Positions 38,501 to 53,500 of a stretch of DNA of 64,000 nucleotides are shown here, piece by piece. Source of the stretch: Panopea generosa (lineage: Eukaryota > Mollusca > Bivalvia > Adapedonta > Hiatellidae); NCBI GenBank assembly GCA_029582155.1, contig CM055901.1:8288874-8352873 (forward strand). The letters are read 5' to 3'. The position numbers and the translations under genes were made by a program. Each line of letters begins with the position of its first letter. The first letter of the stretch is position 1. The notes beneath the pieces are model-generated. The model was not told where the DNA came from. It saw only the letters and a list, made by a program, of their open reading frames with translations, and ran no database searches.

Positions 38501-41500
38501 GTACATATGACTTTTACAGCTGAAAACAACATTTGTCTTAAACTTGTTCGTAAAACAACTATTTTTTGTGTAGAATGAAATCCTGCAATAATCAAATATT
38601 TAAACCAAAATCTATGAACAAATATTAAGGCATGAAACCTATAATTGAAAATACACAATTATTTTCATTATCATGCCATATTTCATTAACAGCCATGCAA
38701 GGAAAAACCCAAAAGCTTGAACGGAAAAAACCCACAAGCCTGAACGGAAAAAAACTGAATAAACAACCATCATGCTTTGTTACTTACTGGTTTTACTTAA
38801 ATTTAAAGGAACACCTAAGTAAGAAACATGTTAGTATTATTATGACAGCCAGAGTACCGAGAGTGTTAGCTGTAGAACTGCTATGGTAATGAAATGCTAG
38901 AACATGTAACAGAAACAGAAAAGATCCATATTGCTCTACTGAATAGATTAAATGCTATGAGAAATAAGAAGAAATTTGTTAATATTTTTTACAATTAAAG
39001 GCAGTTAACTCTGCCCATGACAGCAGAAAAAGACCTGCCTTCAATTTTAACCAATCTGAGGTATTATGGTTAAATACAATTTACCCAATTTTGATTAACC
39101 CTTTGCTCCATAAGCATTTTCTTGGATTCTTCCAAATTGAAAGCATTAATTCACCATGTATCAGCAATGGGTGAATTATGTTTATGCCAACTGACAGAGC
39201 GGAAAACAGTGCAAAAAGTGATCAGATTGCTTGTTACAAGCAATGTTTTCAAAGGCCTTCTGTGATTGGTGCGGGAAAACGTGTATCTATGGAGTAAAGG
39301 GTTAAAGTCAAATTTAAATAATATTTAAACTGGATAACCCAAGGACTTATAAAGATGATAGGAAACTTGCATCTCCAGACTAAATGTTGACAAAGTAGCT
39401 ACCACATAATTAATCATTTGGCAAATCAATCACTCAAAAGTCACAGCCACCTAATTTCTTGTGCATAAAAAGTTGTGTGTTTGTTACCTTTAAGGCTGTA
39501 TGATATTTTAATTATGTAAAACCTGTCTTAAGCAGCCAATCAGGAGAAGAAGTAAAAGTGTCCTTTTAAGACAGGTTGTTGTTTAATACAGGTTAATACG
39601 CTCTGAAAGCACAGAAATAGGAAATGACAAATGTGGCTGCTTAACCCTTTACTTCATATAGACGCCTTTGGACACCTCTAATATAGATGCCTTTGGACAC
39701 CTCTAATATAGATGCCTTTGGACACCTCTAATATAGATGCCTTTGGACACCTAATATAGACAACTTTGGACACCTCAAATATAGAAGGCTTTTGAATTAT
39801 TGGGTGACTTATGTTTATATAAACTTACTGAGTGGAAAACAGTGCAGGAAGTGTTCAGATTGCTCGTTACTGGATCTGAAATCTTGCAGCACTGTTTTCA
39901 AAGGCCTTCTGTGATTGGTGCGGGAAAACGCGTATCTATGGAGTAAAGGGTTGAGACAAGTGGCTGCTTATACAGGTTTGAATGTATTGCAATTGAAGTA
40001 CAATTTTTTTTTTCAGTGGCAGCAGTACAAATTTTTTGTAATTTAGTACTTCAACAATTCCAAACAAAGATTGCTGTGAATGCTCTCATTTCATGGAGTG
40101 AATGCAACTTTAGTGTATATGATATTTTAGATGATTCAAGTGCGATAACCACACCTGTGACTGTTGTAAAAATACTGAGTTTTTGTGGTTATACACAACA
40201 TATCCAACAATCAATAACAAGGTGAAAGTTTACTGTCTGACAACAGACAATGGACAAATTACCACTGCAAAAGCCCTATTTGGTCAGTAGAGCTAATAAA
40301 TCCATGGACACACTTGCCCTTTTATGTGCTTTAATAACATAACAATATAGTGTTGCACAGACATCCATAGTTGCATGAAAATACTACGAAAGTGTTGTGA
40401 TGTTAATATAAATAAATAAAAACGTAAAACTGTAACATACAAATACTGTAATGGAATCACTCATTTGCACCCTCCCTTCTTAAACAATGATCTCCTACAT
40501 TGCACCAATACAACCTAACCAAACCTCACAAAAATGGTTAAAGGTGTGTATAAATATGTATAGATTATCATTTATAGAAGGTTACAAGTAATCGTACCAT
40601 TAATTAGAAATATTTAATCAAAATGTCCATCTTTATACTTTCCATTCTCAGAGCCCTGCTGAAGTTTTTGAAAAATTTACCAAATTCGTTCTTCAAAATT
40701 ATAAAAATAAAGCATGGGCCTGCCTTCTAAGTACATTTGCAAAATGAACGACTTAATCAAAAGTATTTGGGAGGCTTTTTGGTCATATTTTTATGGTGTT
40801 TTACCATATTATCGGTTATATTTGTATTATGGCAACCTGTTTATTGGTGGACTGAAACCTTACATACATATATCAATAGTGTTTCACCATATTACAGGTT
40901 ATCCTTGTATTATGGCAACCTGTTTTACTGAAGTGACCTTGATATGTACAAATGTTTGTTCGGGAGTTAAAAGCATCATGACCTAACATTTAAATGTAAA
41001 AAGCTTGCATGGCAAACAGATAGAGAGAAGGTGATAATTCCAAACCTTATTTTTAATACCCCAAATAAATATTTTGCAGGGCTTCAAAGCAATGATTTCC
41101 TGTTTAAAAGAAAAATTTCATACAAACATCACCACAATGAGACAATGCTTACCTGCTTTCCATAGAAGATTCCTCTGTTCATGATTAGAGTTGAAATCTT
41201 TGGCAAACTTGTGAGACTCTAGGAGACATTCCACCAGCATGAACAGTTGACTGGAACTGAGGAACTGATACATGCCTTGCTCTTCCTTCTGTTGGCTCGG
41301 GTCTAAGTCACCTGACATCATATCTGCGTGACTCTGTAACAAAATATGACAAATATAACCATTTTTAATGGTGTCTTAACATCATTAAACAGGTACTATA
41401 CATAGCAACATGTACCAGGTTATATTTATTGCAACATATATTGAATTATGGCAACATAAAACAGGAACTATAAATGGCAACATAAAACAAGTTATATATA

Positions 41501-44500
41501 CATGTATATATATGGCAAAATGTACCAGGTTGTATTTATGGCAACATACAACAGGTAAAACACATATGGCAACATGTACCAGGTTATATTTATGGCAACA
41601 TGTAATAAATTATATATATATATATATGGCAACATATAACAGGTTATATATATATATATGGCAACATATAACAGGTTATATATATATATATATGTATATG
41701 ACAACATAAGTACAGGTTATATATATGACAACACAAGTACAGGTTATATATATTTATGACAACATAAGTACAGGTTATATATAGGACAACAAAAGTACAG
41801 GTTATATTAATGACAACACAAGTACAGGTTATATATATGGCAACATAAGTACAGGTTATATAAATATATGACAACATAAGTACAGGTTATATATATGACA
41901 ACATAAGTACAGGTTATATATATATATATGGCAACATATAACAAGTTATAATTATATATGGCAACATACAAACCTGCATAACCTGAATGAATGTTGATTT
42001 AAATAGTATAAAAATAAATAACTACATGGCAAAACAAGTCATTTCAATGAGACATATAAGTATGTGTGTACCTGGGCAGCCACAAGGTTCTCTGCATCCT
42101 CCTTCCTGCTGGTGGTGGGGAAGAAGACAATGTTATCTATGGTCTGTATCAACTCCAGCTGTACTACACACTTGATTAACAATGACTGGAACAACTTCTG
42201 GTCAGTTAACACTTCTGGAAATGTTCAAACAAAACATCAAAATCCTAGTTTATACTAATTTATATCAGCTTGACTGCGAAGAAACTGCAAACCACTCTCT
42301 TCTCTGCTTCCTGGGAAGAACCAGTACTGTGTGTTGTTTATTTACAGGCATTGAGTTGAGCTGGGGATCTAACCTGCAACCTCTGATGTGAGTGGGCAAC
42401 ACTATTCACTACACAACCACCCAGCTCAAACTATTGTTACACAGTTTTCTTTTGTGTTTCTTTTCTCCAAAAAAGACAAACTTTATTTAGTAACAGTATG
42501 TGAAAGAAATTCATTCTTCTTATGAATCAGTCCATAAACACAAATATTCACTACATGTATTGTCAAAATAGATAAGTGAAATAATGTCAATCAATGGGAG
42601 GTATTTCCAAAACTAGTTTCTCTTTATTCATCAGATAAATGAAAAGTTTTGCTGAAATGGTATGAATATCACTTTTTTCATTCACTTGAAGCAAGTCATC
42701 AAAGGATTGATGCTCTTAAAAGCAGTTGTCACAGTTGGAGTAACTGAACATTTGGTTTTTGTTCACACAAAAAAACTAATGCTGGTATTTATCAAATATT
42801 CTAGTAGCCATTTTATCACTTAGAAGCCTTTAAGAAGATATCCATGATTTTACAAGATGTGTAATAAATGACTCCCCTGTAGAAACAAAGTTAACTATTA
42901 TCAGAATCAAAGAATGTAAGAATCAGACTAAAATTTTACAGAATCAGATTAAAATTTGTCAGAATCAGACATAAAATTCACAACCAGACAGAGAATGTCT
43001 GAACCAGACAAAAAATGTCAGAACCAGATAGAGAATGTCAGAACCAGACGGAAAATGTCAAAATTAGACAGAAAATGTCAGAACCACACAGAAACTGTTA
43101 AAACTAGACAGAAAATGTCAAAACCTGACAGAAAATGTCAGAACAGTTAGAACCAGACAGAAAATGTCAGAACAAGACAAAGAATGTCAGAACCAGACAG
43201 AAAATATCAGAACCAGAAAAAGAATGTCAGAATCAGTCTGAAAATGTCAGAATAAGCCAAAAATGTCAAAACCAGACTGAAAAAGTCAGGCTCAAAATAT
43301 CAGAACCAACTGGAAATGTCAGACTGAAAATATCAGAACCAGATTGAAAATGTCAAAACCAGACTGAAAATGTCAGAACCAGACAAAGAATGTTCAATGT
43401 AAGAACCAGACAGGAAATGTCAGAACAAAAGAAAATGTCAGAACCAGACAGAAAAGATATCTGAATGAGATTGAAAAAAATGTCAGAATAAGAAAAACAC
43501 TGCTTCATTTAACACTAGAATACTTTACTCACTTGTTCGTGGTATTTTGTGGTCCCTGGAATCTGCTGACACTGTACTACTGACACTGTGGGAGCTGTCA
43601 GCACGATGCAGCTTACGATTGTCAGGAGACAGATCTGGACCATCCATACTGCCAGAATCATCAACAGGGGTGGACAACATGTCGTCTGGTTGCCAGATTA
43701 ACAAACTGTAATGACACAAGTGAGACTTTCCACATTCAATAATGATACAGGTGAATAGTAATATATATATACAGCTTATATTATTATGATATAATTAATA
43801 AGATGTCTCACAGATGTTATCTTCATGGTTTAACTACCAGCAGGGAAATGCCTGAAGCTCCAGACTGCTTTCAGACTAAACAATGAGATGGTTCCAATAT
43901 AAAACTAGAGCTATCACTGAAGGTGATGAATACCCCCGAACGCCGCCATGACAGAAAATGGTTTACCATTGTATGAAGTTTTATTAAATTAAATCCAATA
44001 GTTTTAAAGTTATGCTCCAGACAAGGGAAATATATCAAAGGGCAATAACTCTGTAATTAGCAAGAATAGAGTTATGTTTCCTGTACACTGCACTTCCTGT
44101 CATTATATTCTACCATTGTATGAAGTTTGATGAAATTCCATCCAGTACTTTAAAAGTAATGCTCCGGACAAGGGAAATATATCAAAGGGCAATAACTCTG
44201 TAATTAGCAAGAATAAAGTTATGTTTCCTGTACACTGCACTTCCTGTCATTATATTCTACCATTGTATGAAGTTTGATGAAATTCCATCCAGTACTTTAA
44301 AAGTAATGCTCCGGACAAGAGAAATATATCAAAGGGCAATAACTCTGTAATTAGCAAGAATAGAGTTATGTTTCTTGTACACTGCACTTCCTCTCATTAT
44401 ATTCTACCATTGTATGAAGCTTGATGAAATTCCAGCCAGTACTTTTCAAGTTATGCTCCGGACAAGAAAAAATATCAAAGGGCAATAACACTGTAATTAG

Positions 44501-47500
44501 CAAGAATAGAGTTATGTTTCTTGTACACTGCACTTCCTCTCATTATATTCTACCATTGTATGACGTTTGATGAAATTCCATCAGGTACTTTTCAAGTGAT
44601 GCTCCGGACAAGGAAAATTGCAACGGACAGACCGACCGACAGACCGACCACAGGGTGACTCCAATATACCCCCTCAAACTTCGTTTGTCGGGGGTATAAC
44701 TAGAGCTATCACTGAAGGTGATGAATACCCCCAAACGCCGCCATGACAGAAAATGGTTTACCATTGTATGAAGTTTTATTAAATTATATCCAATAATTTT
44801 AAAGTTATGCTTCGGACAAGGGAAATATATCAAAGGGCAATAACTCTGTAATTAGCAAGAATAGAGTTATGTTTCCTGTACACTGCACTTCCTGTCATTA
44901 TATTCTACCATTGTATGAAGTTTGATGAAATTCCATCCAGTACTTTAAAAGTAATGCTCCGGACAAGGGAAATATATCAAAGGGCAATAACTCTGTAATT
45001 AGCAAGAATAGAGTTATGTTTCTTGTACACTGCACTTCCTCTCATTTTATTCTACCACTGTATGAAGCTTGATGAAATTCCATCCGGTACTTTTCAAGTT
45101 ATGCTCCGGACAAGACAAAATACCAGCAGGGAAATGCCTGAAGCTCCAGACTGCTTTCAGACTAAACAATGAGATGGTTCCAATATAAAACTAGAGCTAT
45201 CACTGAAGGTGATGAATACCCCCGAACGCCGCCATGACAGAAAATGGTTTACCATTGTATGAAGTTTTATTAAATTAAATCCAATAGTTTTAAAGTAATG
45301 CTCCAGACAAGGGAAATATATCAAAGGGCAATAACTCTGTAATTAGCAAGAATAGAGTTATGTTTCCTGTACACTGCACTTCCTCTCATTATATTCTACC
45401 ATTGTTTGACGTTTGATGAAATTCCATCCAGTACTTTTCAAGTGATGCTCCGGACAAGGAAAATTGCAACGGACAGACAGACCGACAGACCGACAGACCG
45501 ACCACAGGGTGACTCCAATATACCCCCTCAAACTTTGTTTGCCGGGGGTATAATAAAACAAGAAAATATTGGTTGAACCGATGGATGCTCCCCAAGTCAG
45601 TGTTTGATTCTGTACTGGCTACTTGGTTGAAAAATACCAAACTGCATAGCAGAAACAATATGTGACTCTGCACTTCACAGAACTCATTCGCAAATCATTG
45701 AACCGGAACAAAATGATAATATGCGCAGAAAATTAAAACCAGAGGCTGTAGCGAAATAGTGTCATGACAACAAATTGCACATCTCCACTTGTTAATGAAG
45801 CATCCTAGACAATATGCACATCTGCACTTGGTAATGATGCATCCTAGCAAGTTTCATAAAATTCCAACCACAGGCTGTAAAGAAATAGAGCAGAGAAGAA
45901 TTTGGTCACAGACAGAATGAAATGGCCAAATTTCTGTGAAAAATCATCAAACCGAAACAAAAAACATAGTAAGTTTCATAAAATTCCAACCTGAGGTTGT
46001 AGAGAAATAGCGAGGACAATAATTTGGTCAAAGACTCAGTGAAAGGGCCATAGCTCCAAGAAAATCATCGAACCGGAAAACATAGACAATATGTGCATCT
46101 ACACTTGGTAATGATGCATCCTAGCAAGTTTCATAAAATCCCAACATGGGGTTGTAGAGAAATAGCGCGGACAAGAATTTGGTCACAGACAGAATCCAAG
46201 GGTCATAACTCCGTGAAAAATCAACAAACCAGAACACAAAGACAATATGCGTATATGCACTTGGTAATGATGCATCCTACCAAGTTTCATAAAATTCCAA
46301 CATGGGGTTGTAGAGAAAAAGAGCAGACAAGAATTTGTTCACAGACAGAATCAAAGGGCCATAACTCCATGAAAATTCATCCAACTGAAACACAAAGACA
46401 ATATGCACATCTGCACTTGGTAATGATGCATCCTAGCAAGTTTTATAAAATTCCAACCAGATGTTGTAGATAAATAGCTTGAACAACAACTTGGGGATGC
46501 ATGGACGGACAAAGTGGTGACTATATGCTAATAAAAGTTTTACACTAATTTTATTAGACTAACCATTCTTTTTTTGAAAATGACAACTCAGCAACAAAGT
46601 TTCTTATATGAAGCCATGCAAATCGTAAGCTCCTCATTATATATACATACTGATGGTTTAATGGTAGAGCATCAGAGCCAAGATAAGAAGGTTGTGGGTT
46701 TGATCCGCTGCCATGGCTATGCATTTTATTTGTATATGCTTAGTACTGGTTCTACCAATAAAGACTTCGAGCGTGAGTTGTCTATGTTGTAAGAACTTGC
46801 ACCACAATCCATGTAAAATGAATAAGTTTTAACTAGAAATTCTTATAAATCACTTACTTTTGTGGAATGGTTCTCTTAAATATGTCCAACATACAGGTAC
46901 AGGTACTGTCCCAGGCTTCCTTTGTGAACTTGGTTCCATTTGATATGACTAGATTCTCTAGGCAGTTTGTTCCAGACCTGGCTAGTTGCTCGTTATCTGT
47001 AATAGCATTGTAATAAGTATGAGATGGAGGTTTTAAGCTGCACTACTTCCATTGTTATGTCAATGTCAAATTATCTCTCTAAAACTACAACAAAGTTTTA
47101 ATTAATGCAATGTTTAGGTAGCTCCAAATTACTGCTTTACAATTACAACAAACTGTTGATAATGCAATGATTAGGTAGCTCTAATAATATCAAATTACTG
47201 CTTTACAATTACAACAAATGTTTAATTAATGCAATGACTAAGTGGCTCCAAATTCCCCCTTTACAATTACAATAAAGTTTTGATTAATGCAACGATTAGG
47301 TAGCTCCAATAATATCAAAATCCCTCTTTACAATTATACACTACTTCCAATGTTATGTCAATGTCAAATTATCTCTTTAAAACTACAACAAAGTTTTAAT
47401 TAATGCAATGATTGGGTAGTTCCAAATTCCCTCTTTACAATTGCAACAAAGTTTTAATAACGTAATGATTAGGTAGCTCCATTAATATCAAACTACTGCT

Positions 47501-50500
47501 TTACAATTACAACAAATGCTTAATTAATGCAATGATAGGTAGCTCCCAATTCCCTCTGTACAATTACAACAAAGTTTTAATTATATAACAATTTCGTTTA
47601 AATGTTACTTATATAGCTATCATTTATCCATGAATAATAACAAGTATTTTAAAAGACAAAAAATAACACTGATGTTTTGTTTTTTTATATTGTGCAGATT
47701 GTTTTTCTTTTGAGAAGCTATTTACATGGCAAACATGTTCCTAACTTAGCTTCTGTTTGTAAATTATTCTTAAGGTTGTTGAATTTATCCAAGTATTCAA
47801 TTGACCAATGAGCATTTTCATAAACCAAAATTCTCTAACAAGTTTTACAACAAACTGTTGCTTTAAAGGCAGTATGTCAGAAAAAATCACTATGAATGAC
47901 TAAATAAATATTTTTAAGTTTAAAATTGATATAAGTCACTAACTGTCATTTATAAATGAAATACTAGTGCGATTGATTTGAAATGATAAATCTTGTCAAA
48001 ATTTGACAAAAATGATCTTTTAACTGGAGTGTTGAAATGAAATCACAAGTCCAAAAATCCAGAAAACAACTCATATGACAGGTAATAAAAAGTATTGCAA
48101 TTTGAAGGAGAAATATCCTTTTCGTCTAACCTGGACACATTGATCAAGTTAGAAAATCACTTTTCAGTGGGTTATTATAAAAGTGTGGTTTACATGTGTG
48201 AATAAATTGTACAGGAATATATCGTAGTTCTGACAGAATCAGAAAAAAGCACCGACCTTGTTGTACACACCAGATGAGCTGGTGGCATAACTCCTCTAGA
48301 AGCATTGCCTGCAGAATGTCATAGTATTGGGTGAACACATCAATTATTGCATACAATGCGTGATTGCACGTGGTCGTCATCCATTCCGATTTCTGAAAAA
48401 CAAACAAAAAATTGTATCGGTCATATAGATATTATTAATACATGTACCGGCATGGTTAGTTTTGTTAACATCACGTGATCCATGCTTATATTCACAATAT
48501 TGTATGGTTGAGTTTTTATTATTTTACAACATGTTAATGAGATGAATGCACAATGCCATAAAGCCTTAATGTCTTATTCACCTATAACAATGCACTGGTA
48601 TTTTACTCACTTTTATAGAAGAATGCACTAAACGCATAATGACTACATGGATTTGTACCTTTAATTTCAAATATTCCGTCAAATCAATGCCTGATTTTAT
48701 TTGATATAAAGAAAGCAATTTCCTGTGAATAGTTACACAATCAAACTTTTATTCTGAGTTGATTTTCTGCGTTTTAGTTAATACCATTACTGATTTACAA
48801 GTACGCCGTACTCACCACAAAAAAAAATCCCCACCAATTTGGGTTTGAAATTATTTATTTTTGGACGTGTTATAAGTATAATGAAACATAAGAAACATAA
48901 TTATAAAATGTGTATATGTTTGTAAAAAACTTATCAAACACAATTGTGTTTGTAAAACTCTCACCCCCACTCCGCCCAGATATCTATTTGGGGGGGGGGA
49001 TACTGTATATATCAAGGAAACACAATGAAATATTGTCAGATTTATTAAAAAGTATTAATGGAGCAAAATGCTATTGCAAATCCTTTGCATTTACGCTGAT
49101 TTTATAAGTACAGGTATGTTGCAATGCCAACAAATTAAAAGAATTAAATAATGCACAGATAGATGTATCAAGGAAGTTAATAAAGTTAGAATTAAAATTC
49201 ATAATTCCCTTTTTGAAATAAAGCATTGTTAACTGTGATTCATCATTTGTTATATCAGGGTTTGGTATCTTGTATCAAGATGATGTCACCTTGAGGTGGA
49301 GACATTTAACCTCACTCTTGCTGCAAAACTAAAGTACTTCTATAACAACCTTGTGGTGTGGATAAGGAAATATCATCTGAGTATTAAAGATACATGCAAA
49401 AACACGAGGCTCATGTTGTGGTTTTTGCTCTTTGCTCTATCTTGGTCTAAAGGTCAACAGCTGATTTTATGGCACCTTTTTAACCCATCAGAGGTTGGCT
49501 TGTATGGATTAAAAGAATCTTACGTGTGTTTGAGGTTCTGATAGAAAATTCCGTCCTGAGGGATAACTAGTTCCCGCCAAAACAGTTATCCCTCGGGACA
49601 GAATTTTCTATCCAAACCGAAAAAACCATGAATAATTCTTTTCTTACATACCAAATACACCGAATACTTATTTCAACTTAATTAATAAATACATTTTTTA
49701 CAATGATCCCTTTTAAGATGTTAAATTATATCATTTACATCATATATTTTATACGTTACATCATAGATGTGGTCAATTTTCATGTTTTATAGATCTTTCC
49801 TTACATGAGTTATACAGCTGGAGATAACTGCTTGATATTCCCACGAACAATATGCAAACCGTGTTAACCCAGATTAACCTCAGAGTGACTCGCAGTCTGA
49901 TCACGGTCTATAATTTTTACTCTTATTCACACCCATTGTAATGATAATGAAATGATCAACAAAAAAGGATGGAAGAGTCTATTATAGAAATTTAAAGGTT
50001 AAAAATGAGATGTAGAATAAAAAACACAGTAACATTCAAAATTCACAAAGGGTTCACTAATTCCATAACCCTTTATTAAACAAGATATCAATTAAAATCA
50101 TAATTAATTAATTTTCAATTTATCTCAAATTGAGAAGTCCATTTAGATTATTTTCTTTGATAAATATTCTTTGAATAATCGGGATAGGCTGTCCTGCTAT
50201 TCTTGAATAAATGTTGCTAAACTTGAGTTAAGTCCAACAGATTTGTTACTCAGATGGTTAAACAGCAGGATGAGGTATTAGACAATTATTAGTTTCCAAT
50301 TAAAATGGTAATAAATTAAATGCTTTCTTATATAAGATGATTAAAAGAGAATGTAATATTTAGTGCATATATACTGATGAAAATACTAGCAAGAAATGAC
50401 ATAAACGCATGCTTCATTACAATTTTAAGCATTTAGATTTTAAGGCAAGCAATCTAAGTAACTTGTGTGACATACAGCTCGAATGGTTCGAAGAGATCCT

Positions 50501-53500
50501 CTGGTCCGCTGATGAGAGAGATAATTCAAACTAAATAAAGCTGACAATACAGTCAGGCACAGTAAAATGCATCTAGCAATCTAAGCAAATAAGAAATTAA
50601 AGGTTGTTTCCTTTTAAGGACAGGAAATCATTCCACAGCACTATACCTATGTCCACACAGCACTTCACCATATGACCACAAACTCCATATTACAGAACCA
50701 GAACAAGACATGTTTAAAACAAAAAGTTTATAAAATAGCTTTAGTTGATGGATTACAATATAACAATCATTATTTAACATTTCATCTAAAATATCTGACT
50801 AAAAGTTGCTGATGCCTCTTTAACAAATATGCTGCCAGGCCCTGATTGGCTCAGCCAGTAGTGCATCTGACTATCAATTCCAGTGGCCACAGACTCCTTG
50901 ATGATTGACATGCAAGATTCGTCTCATTGTTATTCGTCTCTCACTGCTGATTCAAGTGGGGAAGTTATTAATGACTTGTGGAGATAGTATAGAGTGGTTA
51001 GTTTAACTGATCATCTGTTAATTGTTGATGGCATAAAAATGATGCTAAACATTCAAACAAACAAAAAATAAACAAATATGCTGATTTACCATCATCTGAG
51101 AGCAGCCCCAACATCATGCTAGCAAATACATTTTTAAGAGTGTGTGCATTTCATCACTACCCTTTTTACCCTAGGGTGAGACAGAATATCGCACACTGGC
51201 AAAACGGCAACCATCCTTATCATGATCCAGTTTGTGATAAAGGTCAATCTAATGTTAATTATATACTGAGTATTCATGCATATTCTATTAAAAAATGATT
51301 GTGGTTAATATGCATCCTACCAGCATTTCAACCCCACCATCTTGCCTTAATGTATGCAGTGATATTTTGTCAGAAATACAAAATTGCCATGTACATGGAA
51401 TGCCAGGTTTAACCCTTTACTTCATATAGATGCCTTTGGACACTTCGTATATAGACGCCCCATGGTCAACTCTTATATAGACGCCTTTGGACACCTCTAA
51501 TATAGAAGTCTTTGGACACTTCTAATATAGATGTCTTTGAACACCTAATATAGACGTTTTGGACACCTCTTATATAGACACCTTTGGACACCTAATACAG
51601 AAGGTTCTTGAATTATTGGGTGAATTATGTTTATATTAACTGACAGAGTGGAAAACAGTGCAGGGAGTGTTCAGATTGCTCATTATGAGCAATCTGAGCT
51701 CTTCCTGCACTGTTTTCAAAGGCCTTCTGTGATTGGTGTGGGAAAACATGTATCTATGGAGTAAAGGGTTAAAAGATTTATTTTATATACTACTAATTAT
51801 ACAATTCAATATGGACACCAAATGTTAGCACTAGCTCTAATAAGGATGATTTAATACAAACTGAGGCTGAACAAGTAAGAAGAAGAAACCCAAATCCAGC
51901 AAAAGTATGAGGTGGCGGTATTATGGGAAAAACAAAATAAAGACTGCTTAAAGCTACATAATCCATACTGATAAGCATACTTTTTTGTCAATGCAATATT
52001 AAGTAAAATTGTTAATATTATATTGTTTATATTGATATTTTTCTTTAAAACATCCATAGACCAACTGTTTGTAGTTCCTTCCCTGTCTTTAATGATTGAT
52101 GAGAGAGTGTTTGCAATGGAGCAAGATTACAAACAACCTTGGTGTCACTGTAAACAGTAATTTCAAATTAAATTGTCTCCCTTGATGAGCATGTTTAAGA
52201 ACATAGTGCGATATTGTGGATATTTACTGGCTTCAAATACGGTTTAAGATGAATATACTTTCATGCTGCTAAATAATTTTAGGGGTAAAATGCATTCAGT
52301 ACATTGCATGCTTTCTTTGAAGAACTTTCCCTGAAATACTTGAAAATTAGTTTTGTCAATAAGTTCATTTAGTTGTTCATGTTTCTGAGATTATGTCCAT
52401 GTTTTCAACGTTACTGATAAATTTTGTGACATACAGTTTATGCGATTATGAGACTATACAAACCTACACATATGTAAGACTATCTCTTGGTATAAAGTAC
52501 CTGCCGTGTGCTTAACAATCAAGAGTACAATTGTTTTTATATCTGTAATATTTGTGTTCTCCAGTAACTTACCCATGACAGCTTTTTAGTATTTGTTGTG
52601 TCAGGCTGTATTTAAAAAAAAAATGGAAACATGTTTACCGTCACAAGATGCATGATAGCAACTGGTCTACTTTCTAAATTCACCACTACCAGAATACACG
52701 ATATAATGGTATTAACAGTTGAACATGTTCATGTTTTATTTTGCCAGCTGTTACAGTTTTTGGTCAAATATTAAAGATAAAGTAAGAAGTCACAGTTATG
52801 GCAAAAAGTTATGGTTACAGCCAGAAGTAGCAGGTTTTACAAAAAGTCAATGCTATAGTCAGAAAAATAGCTATGGTCAGAAGTTACAACTTACAGTTAT
52901 AGTCATAATTATAGTCATCATCAAAAGTTAGACAGAATTTCCATCTAAAGTTACAGTCATTACAGCTATATAATTATGTAGTCAGGAGATACAGCTATAG
53001 TCACACATTACAGTTATGTTAAAAAGTTAGAGCTGTGGCTATCAAAAGTTGCAGATATGGTCTGAATTTGTATCTATGGTCAAAATTTAAAGCTATTGCA
53101 GCTACAATTAGAAGTTACAGCTATTATCAGATGATATAGCTATGGCCAGAAGCTATAGTCAGAAGTTATAGTTACAGTAAGAATCGCAGCTATTGCCAGA
53201 AATAGTTACAGCTTTAGCAACAAGTCAAAAACTAGTGACAGAAATAACAGCTTTTGGTTGGTGGTTACAACTTAAGTTATGTGTCACAGTAACTGTCAGG
53301 TTACAGCTTTGGTCCAGAATAACAGCTTCAATCACAAGTTACAGCTTTGGTCATAAGTTACAGCTTTAGTTAGAAGTTACAGCGTTGGTCAGAGGTTACA
53401 GCTTTGGTAATAAGTTACAGCTTTAGTCAGAAGTTACAGCTTTGGTCAGATGTTACAGCTTTGGTCAGAAGTTACAGCTTTGGTCAGATCTTACAGCTTT

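Noticed and set aside
46093-46473. 126-codon His/Met-rich repetitive frame
   Set aside because: It is generated by the 130-140-bp tandem units and is not a gene.
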